NCBI GenBank assembly: GCA_018262245.1
Contig: JAGTRV010000002.1
Span: forward strand, 1 to 49,781
DNA length: 49,781 bases
DNA from: Pseudomonadota bacterium
GTDB taxonomy: Bacteria > Pseudomonadota > Gammaproteobacteria > Burkholderiales > Rhodocyclaceae
Reading direction: 5' to 3'
The translations under genes and the position numbers were made by a program. Each line of letters starts with the position of its first letter. The first letter of the stretch is position 1. Shown here piece by piece: positions 17,965 to 26,896 of this stretch. Below the pieces are notes generated by a model. It was not told the origin of the DNA. It worked only from the letters and a program-made list of their open reading frames with translations, and made no database searches.

Positions 17965-18477
17965 TTACCGGGAGATGTCGATCACGGTGCAGGAACCGTA
18001 AGCGAAGTTAAGCTCCGTCCACCGCTCCGGCGGCAACCCCTGCCAGTGCGCCAGCAAGGTGCGGATCACCCCGGCATGGGTGACGATCACCGCCTCAGGC
18101 ACAGCCAGCGAATCAACCAAGCCCAGCGCCCGCTGCTGCAATTGACGTGGTGATTCCCCGTCCGGCGGAGCATAGCCGGCCACATCGGCGGCCCAGGCAT
18201 CCAGTTCGGCCCGTGGGATATCGTCCCAGCGCCGTCCCTCCCAGCGGCCGAAATCCATCTCGGCCAAGCGCTCGTCGATGATCGGCCGCGCGTGCAGTTG
18301 CTCCGCCAAGGCTCGACAGCGGCGCAAGGGGCTGCTCCACACAGGCAACCCGGACGGCAGTTCGCGCAGCAAGGCAGCGGCCACCGACAGCACATCCTCG
18401 GCCTGGCAATCATGTCGGCCATAGCAGACGCCGGCATTGATCATGGGCTTGGGATGTCGAATCAGATGGAGGCGCAT
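17965..18477 (-). CDS. cobC: Histidine phosphatase, probable alpha-ribazole phosphatase
   Basis: A 170-residue histidine phosphatase. The N-terminal LIRHPKP carries the phosphorylated His (RHP variant of RHG), and VTHAGVIRTLL carries the second catalytic His. In cobalamin assembly CobC removes the phosphate from alpha-ribazole 5'-phosphate or adenosylcobalamin phosphate. The assignment leans on context: cobS and cobT lie 1.2 kb away on the same strand. The start is ATG at 18477, directly before the RHP motif. A general phosphatase role cannot be excluded, since the gene is also 17 bp upstream of the polysaccharide genes. Confidence 0.72.
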   Translation of the reverse strand: MRLHLIRHPKPMINAGVCYGRHDCQAEDVLSVAAALLRELPSGLPVWSSPLRRCRALAEQLHARPIIDERLAEMDFGRWEGRRWDDIPRAELDAWAADVAGYAPPDGESPRQLQQRALGLVDSLAVPEAVIVTHAGVIRTLLAHWQGLPPERWTELNFAYGSCTVIDISR

Positions 18478-18577
18478 TGTGATTTTCGAAACGAATGGAC
18501 TATCGTGAGGATGGTGGAGCATAGCTTCAAAATTTTGCTTCAAGCTGCATTCAAGAGCACCTGATCGTTGATAAACC

Positions 18578-19690
18578 ATGTCTTTTGCCACCAGTCTGCG
18601 CATCCTTGGCCTCATTTTGATGCTTGGTCCGACCGGATGTGCCGTTCAGGAGCGATCTCCCCCCACTTCTCCGGCGCCTCCGGTCTCGGCGAACACGTGG
18701 CAGCAAGTCGACCGTGACATTGTTAGCGGATCGTTGGCTGCTAAGGGGACAGCGAAAAGTTTCGTGCGCCACCAAATGGAGCATTGGCGCTCACTGGTTA
18801 CTGAAAAAGCCGAGGCAGATTTCATTCCGTGGTTTTCAAGCTATGTGACCCAGCAGTGGCTGACCGTCAAAGTGGCCTGGTACCACCTGAGCGCCGAAGA
18901 AGAGAACGCCCTTCCCGCCGAGCGGCTGGCCGCCTACATGCAAGAGCAATATTACGATCGCGTGCTGGCGCCGGTCGCCCGGGAAATTGACCCTGCGTCC
19001 CTCGCCGAACAAGCGGTACAACACTACATCCGAGGCCTGCGCGGGCACCTTCGGCAAATTCCTCAACGCCATGACGTTCCTGAAGATCAGTTCAAGCGAC
19101 GGCTTGCCAGCATCCCGGCGATCAAGCTCGCTCCCCCGGCCACCCACGACGCCTCCCTTGAGCAGATTGCCTATCACGATCAGATTGAGGCATTACCGGC
19201 CTACAGCGCCTTGCTTCAAAGCATTCGGGATGGGGGAGGAAATGACGGCGTTGGCTTATCGAAAACGCGAATCTCCCCGGTAGCCAGAAATGTCAGTGAA
19301 AAACTGTTGAATAAACTGGCCATCAGCGGTGGCACGAGTGCAGCATCGGCGCTGGTCGGGGGAATTACTGGATCGGTGATTTCACTGGGCGCAGCCGCTG
19401 TTGGCATGATCTGGCATGAGGCCGGGCGTAAGGAAATCGAGACGGAACTCCGAGCAACCTTGACCGACTCAGTCGCCGACATGTGGACGTCCTTGATGGA
19501 CGATCCCGATACAGGCGTGACGGCAGGCATTCATCACATCTCCGATCAGATCGAAAATCACCTCCCGCAAACCTTCACCAAACCGGTCCCGCTGGATAAC
19601 CTGCCGCCCGAAATACCCCTGCCGGAAAAGTCCCCCGCTTCGGAAACCGGCGATATCGAGGCGCAGCTCGACAATGGCGGGAATGAATAA
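18578..19690 (+). CDS. Uncharacterised exported, possibly lipid-anchored protein
   Basis: Not recognised. A 370-residue protein with an N-terminal hydrophobic segment ending LGPTGC, a weak lipobox with Cys21, followed by a proline/serine linker. The middle is helical and charged, with a WYHLSAEEENALPAER segment. A glycine/alanine-rich hydrophobic stretch (about residues 255-285, ISGGTSAASALVGGITGSVI) could be a membrane-interacting hairpin. The C-terminus is acidic and proline-rich. It is the only plus-strand gene between cobC and cobS and interrupts an otherwise minus-strand cobalamin group, which fits an insertion; its base use looks slightly less GC-rich than its neighbours by eye. Confidence 0.7.
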   Translation: MSFATSLRILGLILMLGPTGCAVQERSPPTSPAPPVSANTWQQVDRDIVSGSLAAKGTAKSFVRHQMEHWRSLVTEKAEADFIPWFSSYVTQQWLTVKVAWYHLSAEEENALPAERLAAYMQEQYYDRVLAPVAREIDPASLAEQAVQHYIRGLRGHLRQIPQRHDVPEDQFKRRLASIPAIKLAPPATHDASLEQIAYHDQIEALPAYSALLQSIRDGGGNDGVGLSKTRISPVARNVSEKLLNKLAISGGTSAASALVGGITGSVISLGAAAVGMIWHEAGRKEIETELRATLTDSVADMWTSLMDDPDTGVTAGIHHISDQIENHLPQTFTKPVPLDNLPPEIPLPEKSPASETGDIEAQLDNGGNE

Positions 19691-19723
19691 ACGAGCTTTA
19701 TTCGGTCGGCGATTCCGCCCGCA

Positions 19724-20494
19724 TCAAGGATTCTGCGCAAACAGATTCGCCATCAATCCCAGATAGAACACAATCTCGGCAAACTGTTGCGTTGCGCCCA
19801 AACAATCTCCGGTATAACCACCCAGCCAGCGCTGGAATTTGCGGGCAAGCCACAGGGTGGACAAGGCAGCCAGCACCAAGCCCGCGGCAGCCTTGAACCA
19901 AGGCAGTACCACCAGCGGCGCGACGGCGAAGCACAGCGCCACTAATATGGCTCCGGCAGACATGCGGTTGGCGAGCGGCTTGGCCTTGCTCAGCTGATCG
20001 TCACGAACGTAGTCCATGGTCGCCAGCAAGACCGTCGCGCAGAAGCGGGAAACAGCATGTCCGGCGAGCAGCGCGAATGGCACGAGCGCCGGCGCCAGCG
20101 ATGAAAGCAGCACGAACTTGCCGAGCAGCGCCAGCACCATGGCGACGACGCCGTAGCTACCGACGCGCGAGTCCTTCATGATGTCGAGAATGCGCGCTTT
20201 TTCCCAGCCACCGCCGAGGCCGTCGACCGTATCGGAAAGGCCGTCCTCGTGGAAGGCACCGGTGGCGTAGATGGTGGCTGCCATCGAGAGCAGGACGGCG
20301 ACCGGCTGCGGCCACAGGTGCAGGGCCAGCCAATAGATCAGCGCCCCGATGCCGCCAACCAGCAGGCCGACGGCGGGGAAATATCGAGCCGAGTGATTCA
20401 GCGCCTCGGCCGAATGCCCGACCCAGCCGGGCACCGGCAGCCGCGTAAAGAAGCGGATTGCGCCGAAGAAATACTCGAGCTCGCGGCGGATCAT
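19724..20494 (-). CDS. cobS: Adenosylcobinamide-GDP ribazoletransferase (cobalamin synthase)
   Basis: A 256-residue integral membrane enzyme joining adenosylcobinamide-GDP to alpha-ribazole (phosphate), the final ring-assembly step of cobalamin. It shows several transmembrane segments and the family motifs [11 protein letters not shown] near residue 15 and [18 protein letters not shown] around residue 80, whose acidic residues bind metal and substrate. It overlaps the cobT stop as ATGA and should be controlled by the riboswitch upstream of cobT. Confidence 0.95.
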   Translation of the reverse strand: MIRRELEYFFGAIRFFTRLPVPGWVGHSAEALNHSARYFPAVGLLVGGIGALIYWLALHLWPQPVAVLLSMAATIYATGAFHEDGLSDTVDGLGGGWEKARILDIMKDSRVGSYGVVAMVLALLGKFVLLSSLAPALVPFALLAGHAVSRFCATVLLATMDYVRDDQLSKAKPLANRMSAGAILVALCFAVAPLVVLPWFKAAAGLVLAALSTLWLARKFQRWLGGYTGDCLGATQQFAEIVFYLGLMANLFAQNP

Positions 20495-21537
20495 TCTTTA
20501 TCTGACACGCCGGCCGATTCGAAGCTGGCCATTTCGTTGAGGAAGCTCACCGCCGACTGGACCAGCGGGTAGGCCAGCGCGGCGCCGGTGCCTTCGCCAA
20601 GGCGCAACCCGAGGTCGAGCAGTGGTTCGGCGCCCATGGCGAGCAATTGGGTGCGATGGCCAGCCTCGGCGGAACGGTGGCAGAAGACGCAGTAGTCGAG
20701 CAGCGCCGGCGCCAGACGGGAAGCGATCAGGGCGGCCGAACCGACAATGAAACCATCGATCAGCAGCACCATCTTCGCTTCGGCCGCCGCCAGCATGGCG
20801 CCAACCATGGTGGCGATTTCAAAGCCGCCGAATTCGGCCAGCACAGCGCCGGCATCGTTGTTGCCACCGGCGTTACGGTAGCGGATCAGGGCCTGTTCGA
20901 GCAGATCCTGCTTGCGGGCCAGGCCGGCATCGTCCAGCCCGGTGCCGCGACCGACACATTCGGCCAGCGGCAGGCCGGTCAGGCAGTGCGTCAGCAACGA
21001 AGCGGAGGCGGTATTGCCGATGCCCATTTCGCCGAAGCCGACGACATTGCAGCCCTTTGCTGCCAGCTGGCGGACGATGGCGGCGCCATTCTGGATCGCC
21101 TGTGCGCACTGGGCAGGCGTCATCGCCGCCTGCTCGATGTAATTGGCCGTGCCAGCCGCGACCTTGGCATCGATCAAGCCGGCACGCTGGCCGAAATCGT
21201 GAGCCACGCCGGCATCGACGACCGACAGGCCGAGGCCGTTCTGGCGGGCGAAGACGTTGATCGCTGCGCCGCCGGCCAGGAAATTCTCGACCATCTGCCA
21301 GGTCACGTCCTGCGGGTAGGCCGATACACCAGCCTTGGCCGCCCCATGATCACCGGCGAAGACAAGCATTTGCGGGTTGTTCAGTTGCGGGGTCAGCGTT
21401 TGCTGGACCAGGCCGATCTTTTTGGCGGTCTTTTCGAGCAACCCGAGCGCACCGAGCGGCTTGGTCTTGCGGTCGATCTTGTTTTGCAGGGCGGTTTCAA
21501 GTCCGCTGTCCGGGGTAGAAATTTCAAACGAATGCAT
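20491..21537 (-). CDS. cobT: Nicotinate-nucleotide:dimethylbenzimidazole phosphoribosyltransferase
   Basis: A 348-residue CobT that activates the lower-ligand base to its alpha-ribazole phosphate. The family landmarks are present: [12 protein letters not shown] near the N-terminus, [17 protein letters not shown] around residue 70, [12 protein letters not shown] in the middle and [14 protein letters not shown] near the C-terminus with the catalytic Glu. The start is the ATG at 21537, preceded by TTGGAGA. Longer upstream starts would run through the riboswitch and are not credible. First gene of a cobT-cobS operon. Confidence 0.96.
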   Translation of the reverse strand: MHSFEISTPDSGLETALQNKIDRKTKPLGALGLLEKTAKKIGLVQQTLTPQLNNPQMLVFAGDHGAAKAGVSAYPQDVTWQMVENFLAGGAAINVFARQNGLGLSVVDAGVAHDFGQRAGLIDAKVAAGTANYIEQAAMTPAQCAQAIQNGAAIVRQLAAKGCNVVGFGEMGIGNTASASLLTHCLTGLPLAECVGRGTGLDDAGLARKQDLLEQALIRYRNAGGNNDAGAVLAEFGGFEIATMVGAMLAAAEAKMVLLIDGFIVGSAALIASRLAPALLDYCVFCHRSAEAGHRTQLLAMGAEPLLDLGLRLGEGTGAALAYPLVQSAVSFLNEMASFESAGVSDKE

Positions 21538-21562
21538 CCGATTCTCCAAAAGCAAAAGGGCC

Positions 21563-21593
21563 TCGCGGCAACGTTTGGCCAACGCTGCCGCGA
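21563..21593 (-). terminator. Intrinsic terminator between cobalamin riboswitch and cobT
   Basis: On the minus strand this reads as a 13-bp stem (TCGCGGCAGCGTT pairing with AACGTTGCCGCGA, one G-U pair) with a 5-nt loop. It is followed within 20 nt by two four-T runs (complement at 21554-21557 and 21548-21551). It sits between the aptamer and the cobT ribosome-binding site, the position expected for a riboswitch expression platform. The T-tract is broken, so termination strength is uncertain. Confidence 0.6.
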
Positions 21594-21629
21594 AACCCTG
21601 TCCACAGGCTTCAAATGAAGTTTCGACAC

Positions 21630-21778
21630 GTCTTCTGGCTTCCGGATCGTCCCTTGGCCGCGCCTTCCCGCCGGGTCTGTTTCCCCGTTTGCAGTGGCTG
21701 TTGCGGCATCGGTCCCCGGTTACAGCGGCGGGCCCGCCCCGGAATTGAGTCAGACTCGCACCGGGTTCCGTATTGTCG
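21630..21778 (-). promoter_or_regulatory. Cobalamin riboswitch upstream of cobTS
   Basis: Read on the minus strand, the conserved elements of the cobalamin (adenosylcobalamin) aptamer appear in the right order: CGGTGCGAGTC near the 5' end, GGGCCCGCCGCTGTAACC, the GCCACTGC box, the GGGAAGGCG segment, and the closing AAGCCAGAAGAC at 21630-21641. Spacing matches the family. Limits are approximate by 10-15 nt. It should repress cobT-cobS when cobalamin is abundant. It occupies most of the 295-bp gap between cobT and cobU. Confidence 0.93.
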
Positions 21779-21786
21779 AAGGCGAA

Positions 21787-21792
21787 ATTATA
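21787..21792 (-). promoter_or_regulatory. Probable -10 element for the cobT riboswitch transcript
   Basis: A perfect TATAAT on the minus strand, placing transcription start at about 21780, just before the first conserved aptamer element. No good -35 hexamer is seen at 17 bp (AAGGCC), so the promoter is inferred from the -10 and position. It overlaps the leader of the divergent cobU. Confidence 0.5.
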
Positions 21793-21832
21793 CCGGTTGC
21801 CGCCGGACCGGCCTTCACCCAAAATGCCGCCC

Positions 21833-22390
21833 ATGAAAGAACTGATTCTCGGCGGCGCCCGGTCCGGCAAGAGCCTGCTGGCAGAACAACGCGCCCACGA
21901 CTCCAGACTGAAGGTGACCTACCTCGCCACGGCCCAGGCGCTCGATGGCGAAATGGCCCGCCGCGTGGCCCATCATCGCGAACGCCGGCCAGCCGAGTGG
22001 GGCTGCATCGAAGAAACCCTGCATCTGGCGGCCTGCCTGCGCGAGTTGGCAGCGGCGGATACCTGCGTGCTGGTCGACTGCCTGACCCTGTGGCTGTCCA
22101 ACCTGTTGTTCGCCGGCCAGGCCGCGGCACAGGCTGAAGCAGGCGAAGCCATCGACTGCCCGCTGTTCCGCGCGGAAACCAGCGCGCTGATCGAACTGCT
22201 GCCGCAGCTGCCCGGCCGCATCATTCTGGTTTCCAATGAGGTCGGCTGGGGCATCGTGCCGATGCATCCGGTATCGCGCCTCTTCGCCGATGAACAGGGA
22301 CGCCTGAACCAGCGCGTCGCCGCCGTTTGCGACCAGGTCACGCTGGTCGCCGCCGGACTGCCACTGAGCCTCAAGTCCGCCGCGGGCTGA
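21833..22390 (+). CDS. cobU: Adenosylcobinamide kinase/guanylyltransferase
   Basis: A 185-residue bifunctional enzyme that phosphorylates adenosylcobinamide and adds GMP to give adenosylcobinamide-GDP, the substrate of CobS. The P-loop GGARSGKS begins at residue 6; [19 protein letters not shown] (with the His that takes the GMP) and [11 protein letters not shown] are family motifs. The start at 21833 gives the usual N-terminus [11 protein letters not shown] at 21824 is an alternative. Transcribed away from cobT, so unlike cobTS it is not downstream of the riboswitch. Confidence 0.94.
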   Translation: MKELILGGARSGKSLLAEQRAHDSRLKVTYLATAQALDGEMARRVAHHRERRPAEWGCIEETLHLAACLRELAAADTCVLVDCLTLWLSNLLFAGQAAAQAEAGEAIDCPLFRAETSALIELLPQLPGRIILVSNEVGWGIVPMHPVSRLFADEQGRLNQRVAAVCDQVTLVAAGLPLSLKSAAG

Positions 22391-22498
22391 TCGGACTGCC
22401 AATTCGGAATGCATTTCTCCGAAGGCAGGCATCTCGACAAAAAGATCGGTATCCTTGTTGCAGATCGACACGCAAGATGTCTTTGGAGGGGACTAAAC

Positions 22499-23107
22499 AT
22501 GCATAAATTGCTCGACATCCTGGCTTCAGGCGTACACGACGCGAAGAACCAGCTGTTCATCGCCGAATCGCTGATTGCCGCCGCCGAAGCAAAACATGGC
22601 CTGAAAATGAGCGAAGCCCGTTACGCCATCGAAGCGGCAGGCAACCGCCTGTCCCGCACCTTGGCGGCTTACGGCATTCTTCGCCACGACGCCGCACTGG
22701 GTGTCACCCCGGTGCTCGTTGGCGACCTCTGCGAAGAAGTGGTACTTGCCCAGAAAAGCCATCTGGCCGGCCAGGACATCGCCCTGACGGTCGATTGCCA
22801 GGTGTTCGACGAATGGCCGCTGGATCGCGACCTGGTCACTGACATGCTGAACAATGCCGTGCAAAACGCCGGACGCTTTGCCCGCAGCCGGATCAGCCTC
22901 AGCGCCAGGGAAGATGGCGGCTGGCTCGTCCTCAGCGTCGAGGACGACGGCCCCGGTTTTGCCACGCTGCCACCGACGCACGGCACCGGCCTGATGGTGG
23001 CTGACCGACTGGCCGCGCTACACGCCCGCAAGGGGCAACAGGGCAGCCTGCACTTGAGCAACGGCAGCAGCCTCGGCGGCGCCCGTTTTGAATTGCGCCT
23101 GCCCTGA
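22499..23107 (+). CDS. Small sensor-less histidine kinase-like protein
   Basis: A 202-residue soluble protein with a short helical dimerisation region and a C-terminal HATPase domain. VHDAKNQLF places a candidate phosphoacceptor at His13 in an H-D-x-K-N context. The N-box is LNNAVQNA (residues 117-124), the G1 box EDDGPGF (148-154) and the G2 box HGTGL (161-165). There is no transmembrane or recognisable sensor domain. The start at 22499 has a GGAGGGG ribosome-binding site 7 nt upstream. It shares one base with the next gene, a response regulator, and is presumably its partner. Confidence 0.82.
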   Translation: MHKLLDILASGVHDAKNQLFIAESLIAAAEAKHGLKMSEARYAIEAAGNRLSRTLAAYGILRHDAALGVTPVLVGDLCEEVVLAQKSHLAGQDIALTVDCQVFDEWPLDRDLVTDMLNNAVQNAGRFARSRISLSAREDGGWLVLSVEDDGPGFATLPPTHGTGLMVADRLAALHARKGQQGSLHLSNGSSLGGARFELRLP

Positions 23108-24456
23108 TGAGCGAATACAACAAAAAGCGTTTTCTCGTCATCGACGACCAGCCGCAGGCGCGCGATGCGCTGCGCACCATCGCCCAGACCATCGGTGCCT
23201 TTGCCGTCGAATTTGCCTCCAATTATCAGGATGCCATCTATCGCATCCGCAACAATTCACCGGACATCATCCTCTGCGACTACGTGCTGGGCGAAGGCCG
23301 CTCCGGGCAGCAGTTGCTGGAGGAATTGCGGCGCTTCAACCTGCTGCCGGACGAGACCATTTTCATGATGGTCACCGGCGAACAATCCTACGAGCAGGTG
23401 GTTTCAGCCGTCGAACTGGTCCCGGACGACTACATCATCAAGCCGTTCTCGCCGGACAAACTGGTCCTGCGACTGGATCGGATCATCGCCAAGAAGAATT
23501 TCTTCGCCGCTTATTATCAGGAAAAGCGCAAGCAGGAGTACGCCAGAGCGCTGGCCATCCTTGAGGCACAACGCAGCAGCGAGACGGGACGGCCGTATCG
23601 TTTCGAGATTCAGCGCCAGCAAGCGGAAGTGCTGCTCGCCAGCGGCGACGCCGAGGCCTCGGAAAAGGCCTATCGCAGCATCCTAGAAAATTACGAATTC
23701 CCCTGGGCCAGGGCCGGCGTTGCCCGCTCCCTGCACAAGCAGAACCGCCTGACCGAAGCCCGCGCCGAAATCGACAAGGTGGTAGACAGCACGCCGCATT
23801 TCTTCGATGCCTCCGACCTCAAAGCCAGCATCTGCATGGCGCAGGGTGAGCACGCCGAAGCCCAGAAAGTGCTCGACGAAGTGGCCAAGAAAACCCCCCG
23901 CAACTATCTACGCAAGCGGATGCTGGCCGAAGCCGCCACCTTGAACGGCGACAGTGAAACGGCGCGTGCCACGATGGCCGACGTCATTGCCAACGACACG
24001 ATGCCCGGCGCCATATCGCCGGAAGACCGGCTGACCATGGCGCGTAGCCACCTTGATGGCAACGACAAGATCTCGGCCGAAAAAGTCCTGGTCGGCCTGC
24101 GCGATGTCGAAATCCAGGCCATGAATCTGGCCGAGCAGGCCAGTTTTGCCGCCCTGCTCGCCATCAGTTCGCCGGAAAAGGGCAAAGCCCGCTTTGCCGG
24201 CCTCCGCCCAGCCCTGTTGGCCAGCGAGTTGGGCCCAACCACCAGCCTCGACGTGATGCGGGCGGCTCTTTCGGTCAGCGATCATGAACTGGCCGATCTG
24301 CATGCCGAACAGTTGATGGCCGGCATCGAGGCCAAGAAGGTTTTTGGCGCTATCCGCAAGCAATATGCGCTGTACGGCCGCGAGACGGACTTCCGCGAAA
24401 TCCAGAAGCAGGTGGCGCTCAAACGCATCCACCACGAAGAGAAATCTCAGGCCTGA
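23107..24456 (+). CDS. Response regulator: receiver domain with TPR-like C-terminus
   Basis: A 449-residue protein. The N-terminal CheY-like receiver (about 1-130) has the full set of active residues: Asp13/Asp14, phospho-acceptor Asp58, Thr91 and Lys113. From about residue 140 to the end the protein is helical with repeated alanine-rich helix pairs typical of tetratricopeptide repeats; no DNA-binding or enzymatic output domain is seen. Output is thus probably by protein-protein contact. Translationally coupled to the upstream kinase (TGATG). Its last 10 bases overlap the convergent cobQ. Confidence 0.85.
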   Translation: MSEYNKKRFLVIDDQPQARDALRTIAQTIGAFAVEFASNYQDAIYRIRNNSPDIILCDYVLGEGRSGQQLLEELRRFNLLPDETIFMMVTGEQSYEQVVSAVELVPDDYIIKPFSPDKLVLRLDRIIAKKNFFAAYYQEKRKQEYARALAILEAQRSSETGRPYRFEIQRQQAEVLLASGDAEASEKAYRSILENYEFPWARAGVARSLHKQNRLTEARAEIDKVVDSTPHFFDASDLKASICMAQGEHAEAQKVLDEVAKKTPRNYLRKRMLAEAATLNGDSETARATMADVIANDTMPGAISPEDRLTMARSHLDGNDKISAEKVLVGLRDVEIQAMNLAEQASFAALLAISSPEKGKARFAGLRPALLASELGPTTSLDVMRAALSVSDHELADLHAEQLMAGIEAKKVFGAIRKQYALYGRETDFREIQKQVALKRIHHEEKSQA

Positions 24457-25925
24457 AACGCTCGGCCCGGCAGCAGCGGCGACAGTTTTTCCCAGTCCAG
24501 TGCGGCCTCGACCGAATCAGCCAGACGATCCAGGTCCGCCTCGCGGCGCGCCGCGAAATCGACCTGTTCGCTCTCGCTCATACCGGCCCAGGCCAGCAGC
24601 GCAGTCAGTGCTTCGGGATGATCAAAAACACCATGGCAGTAGGTTGCGAAAACCTGATCGTCGGCTGAAATGGCACCATCGTGAACACCATCCGTCAGTT
24701 CGACGGCCCCCTTGGCCAAGCCCTCGCCGCGTGTCACGCCAAGATGGATCTCGTAACCGGTCATCGCCGGCCGGCCAGGCAGCGACAAGTGACCACTCAC
24801 ATTCCGCAGCTGCTTCTCGGCTTCCAACGTCGTTTCCACCGCCAGCACGCCAAGCCCCGGCGTACTGCCAGGCTGCCCCTCCAGCCCCTGCGGGTCGTGA
24901 ATCATCCGGCCCAGCATCTGGTAGCCGCCACACAGGCCGATGAGCTTGCCGCCATAGCGCAGGTGCTTGTGGATTGCCTTATCCCAGCCTTGGGCACGCA
25001 ACCAGTCAAGGTCGGCCCGCACCGCCTTGGACCCCGGCAGCACGATCAGATCGGCCGCCGGCGGGGTTTCGCCCGGCCCGATCCAGCGAAAATCGACCTC
25101 CGGATGCAGGCGTAGCGGATCGAGATCGTTGTGGTTGGAAACACGAGGATAGGCCGGGGCCACGACTTTCAGTTTTGCGGCTTTCTTGCCACCCACTGCC
25201 GCCGTTGCAATGGCGTCCTCGGCATCGAGCATCAGGCCATGCAGATAGGGCAGAACACCCAGTACCGGCTTGCCGGTGCGCGCTTCCAGCCAGGTCAGGC
25301 CCGATTCGAGCAGACCGATATCGCCGCGAAAACGGTTGATGACAAAGCCCTTGACCCGGTTTTGCTCGGAGGGCGACAGCAACTCCAGCGTGCCAACCAG
25401 ATGCGCGAAAACCCCACCCCGGTCGATGTCGGCCACGATGATCACCGGACAATCGACCGCCTCGGCAAAGCCCATGTTGGCGATATCGCGATCGCGCAGG
25501 TTGATCTCGGCCGGCGACCCGGCGCCTTCGACCACCACGCACTCGTACTCTGCCGTCAGCCGCGCCCAGGATTCGAGCACCGCCCCCATCGCCCGCGGTT
25601 TGTAGGCGTGATAGGCCTTGGCGTCGAGATCGATCGCCACCTTGCCGTGGATGATGACCTGCGCCTTCTTGTCGGTGGTCGGCTTGAGCAACACCGGATT
25701 GAAGTCGGTGTGCGGCGCCAGCCCACAGGCCAGCGCCTGCAGGGCCTGCGCCCGGCCAATCTCGCCGCCATCCACGGTCACCGCCGAATTCAGCGCCATG
25801 TTCTGCGGCTTGAACGGCGCCACGCGCACCCCCCGGCGCTTCAGGATGCGGCACAGCGCCGCGACCAGCGTCGATTTACCGGCATCGGAGGTGGTGCCTT
25901 GGACCATCAGGGAATAGCAGGGCAT
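24447..25925 (-). CDS. cobQ: Cobyric acid synthase
   Basis: A 492-residue glutamine-dependent amidase that amidates four side chains of adenosylcobyrinic a,c-diamide. The N-terminal synthetase domain has the P-loop-like [10 protein letters not shown] at residues 10-19 and the [10 protein letters not shown] segment. The C-terminal glutaminase-like domain has the nucleophile Cys in [10 protein letters not shown] and the His in CHGVFDHPE. Start and length match the family. It is a single gene on the minus strand, converging with the response regulator and not visibly under a riboswitch. Confidence 0.96.
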   Translation of the reverse strand: MPCYSLMVQGTTSDAGKSTLVAALCRILKRRGVRVAPFKPQNMALNSAVTVDGGEIGRAQALQALACGLAPHTDFNPVLLKPTTDKKAQVIIHGKVAIDLDAKAYHAYKPRAMGAVLESWARLTAEYECVVVEGAGSPAEINLRDRDIANMGFAEAVDCPVIIVADIDRGGVFAHLVGTLELLSPSEQNRVKGFVINRFRGDIGLLESGLTWLEARTGKPVLGVLPYLHGLMLDAEDAIATAAVGGKKAAKLKVVAPAYPRVSNHNDLDPLRLHPEVDFRWIGPGETPPAADLIVLPGSKAVRADLDWLRAQGWDKAIHKHLRYGGKLIGLCGGYQMLGRMIHDPQGLEGQPGSTPGLGVLAVETTLEAEKQLRNVSGHLSLPGRPAMTGYEIHLGVTRGEGLAKGAVELTDGVHDGAISADDQVFATYCHGVFDHPEALTALLAWAGMSESEQVDFAARREADLDRLADSVEAALDWEKLSPLLPGRAFQA

Positions 25926-26131
25926 GGCTGAAAACTCGGGAAAACCTCAATTATCCCGGAAGCAGGAGTGCAAGAAACAGCCACGACCTCGAAATAAGCC
26001 AATCACGAATCTTCCGGCAGCCACGTTGGTGGCCCAGCCCAGCGCTGCTGAGCTGTCGCGAATTGAAGCAGGCGCTCTGTTTTCGCACAGCCGATGAAGC
26101 AATTCCCCGGCATTTCCCTATTGAAATGGCA

Positions 26132-26146
26132 TTGCACGTTCCTTGC
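26132..26146 (+). promoter_or_regulatory. Possible sigma-54 promoter (-24/-12)
   Basis: The segment TTGCACGTTCCTTGC matches the sigma-54 consensus TGGCACG-N4-TTGC at every defined base except the first G of the -24 GG pair. It would start transcription near 26158, 32 nt before the ATG at 26190. The mismatch hits an important base, so this is tentative. The rest of the 264-bp gap (25926-26189) shows no other clear element. Confidence 0.35.
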
Positions 26147-26189
26147 TGTGTCGCCCCGGACCTATTTCAACGAACATCAAGGAGACACC

Positions 26190-26882
26190 ATGAAACCCGA
26201 GGACTGGCTGCACAAGGCGCTTGGCATCAACCCTCCGTGGCAAATCAGCCATCTGATCGAAAACCTTTCCACCAGCCGTCTCGATGTCTGGGTCTCGCTG
26301 GAGCGCCCGAAGAGCGGATGGTTTTTCAGCCAGCGCCCCAGTGCGCCGGAGCATACCCTGCCGGTCTGGCGCCACCTGAATATCGGCAACTTCAAATGCC
26401 ATATCCATGCCAACCCGGTCGAAGCCGGTCGCCACAACAATCTGGGCTGGATCGGTGACGACGGGCAGCCCTTTACCCGCGCCATGGTGCAACTGATTGG
26501 CGCCCATTTCCTGGCTGGCCTGAGCATCCAGGCCGTTTGCCCGCTGCTCGACATCCCGGCGGCGGACGTCTGGAAACTCAAGCACAACCTGGACAACGGA
26601 CGGACCAGCCTGAACGCCCCGGCGCCCCTGGGCGACTCCCCGGCGGTCGATCACATCATCCCCGAGGCAAGCCACGCCATCTGGCAGCAATTGCTCAGCG
26701 GGGAATTCAACCTCGACATCCGCGTGCTCAGCCTGAAGCTCCTGATGACCAAGCTGCGCGAGCAGGTGCTGCGCATTCAGGACAGCGAGGTGCATACGCT
26801 GAAAGCCCATGAACTGCAGCGCTACTTCGTCCGCCATGCCCATCTGCTCGCTCACGAACTCGAACAAATCAACCGAATCTGA
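26190..26882 (+). CDS. Uncharacterised protein with HTH-like segment
   Basis: A 230-residue protein not assigned to a named family. The ATG at 26190 has an AAGGAG ribosome-binding site. Residues about 100-130 (FLAGLSIQAVCPLLDIPAADVWKL, given here as the core) look like a helix-turn-helix. The preceding region, with PVWRHLNIGNFKCHIHA, has the layout of the N-terminal region of ISL3-type transposases, but without their paired zinc-binding cysteines and without any catalytic domain. The C-terminal third is helical. It lies 14 bp before the FIST-like gene and is probably co-transcribed. A domesticated DNA-binding domain is one possible reading. Confidence 0.65.
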   Translation: MKPEDWLHKALGINPPWQISHLIENLSTSRLDVWVSLERPKSGWFFSQRPSAPEHTLPVWRHLNIGNFKCHIHANPVEAGRHNNLGWIGDDGQPFTRAMVQLIGAHFLAGLSIQAVCPLLDIPAADVWKLKHNLDNGRTSLNAPAPLGDSPAVDHIIPEASHAIWQQLLSGEFNLDIRVLSLKLLMTKLREQVLRIQDSEVHTLKAHELQRYFVRHAHLLAHELEQINRI

Positions 26883-26896
26883 CCAGGAGCCCATCA

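Noticed and set aside
26190-26882. Insertion-sequence transposase
   Set aside because: Only an N-terminal likeness; no catalytic domain, no terminal inverted repeats and no target duplication seen.
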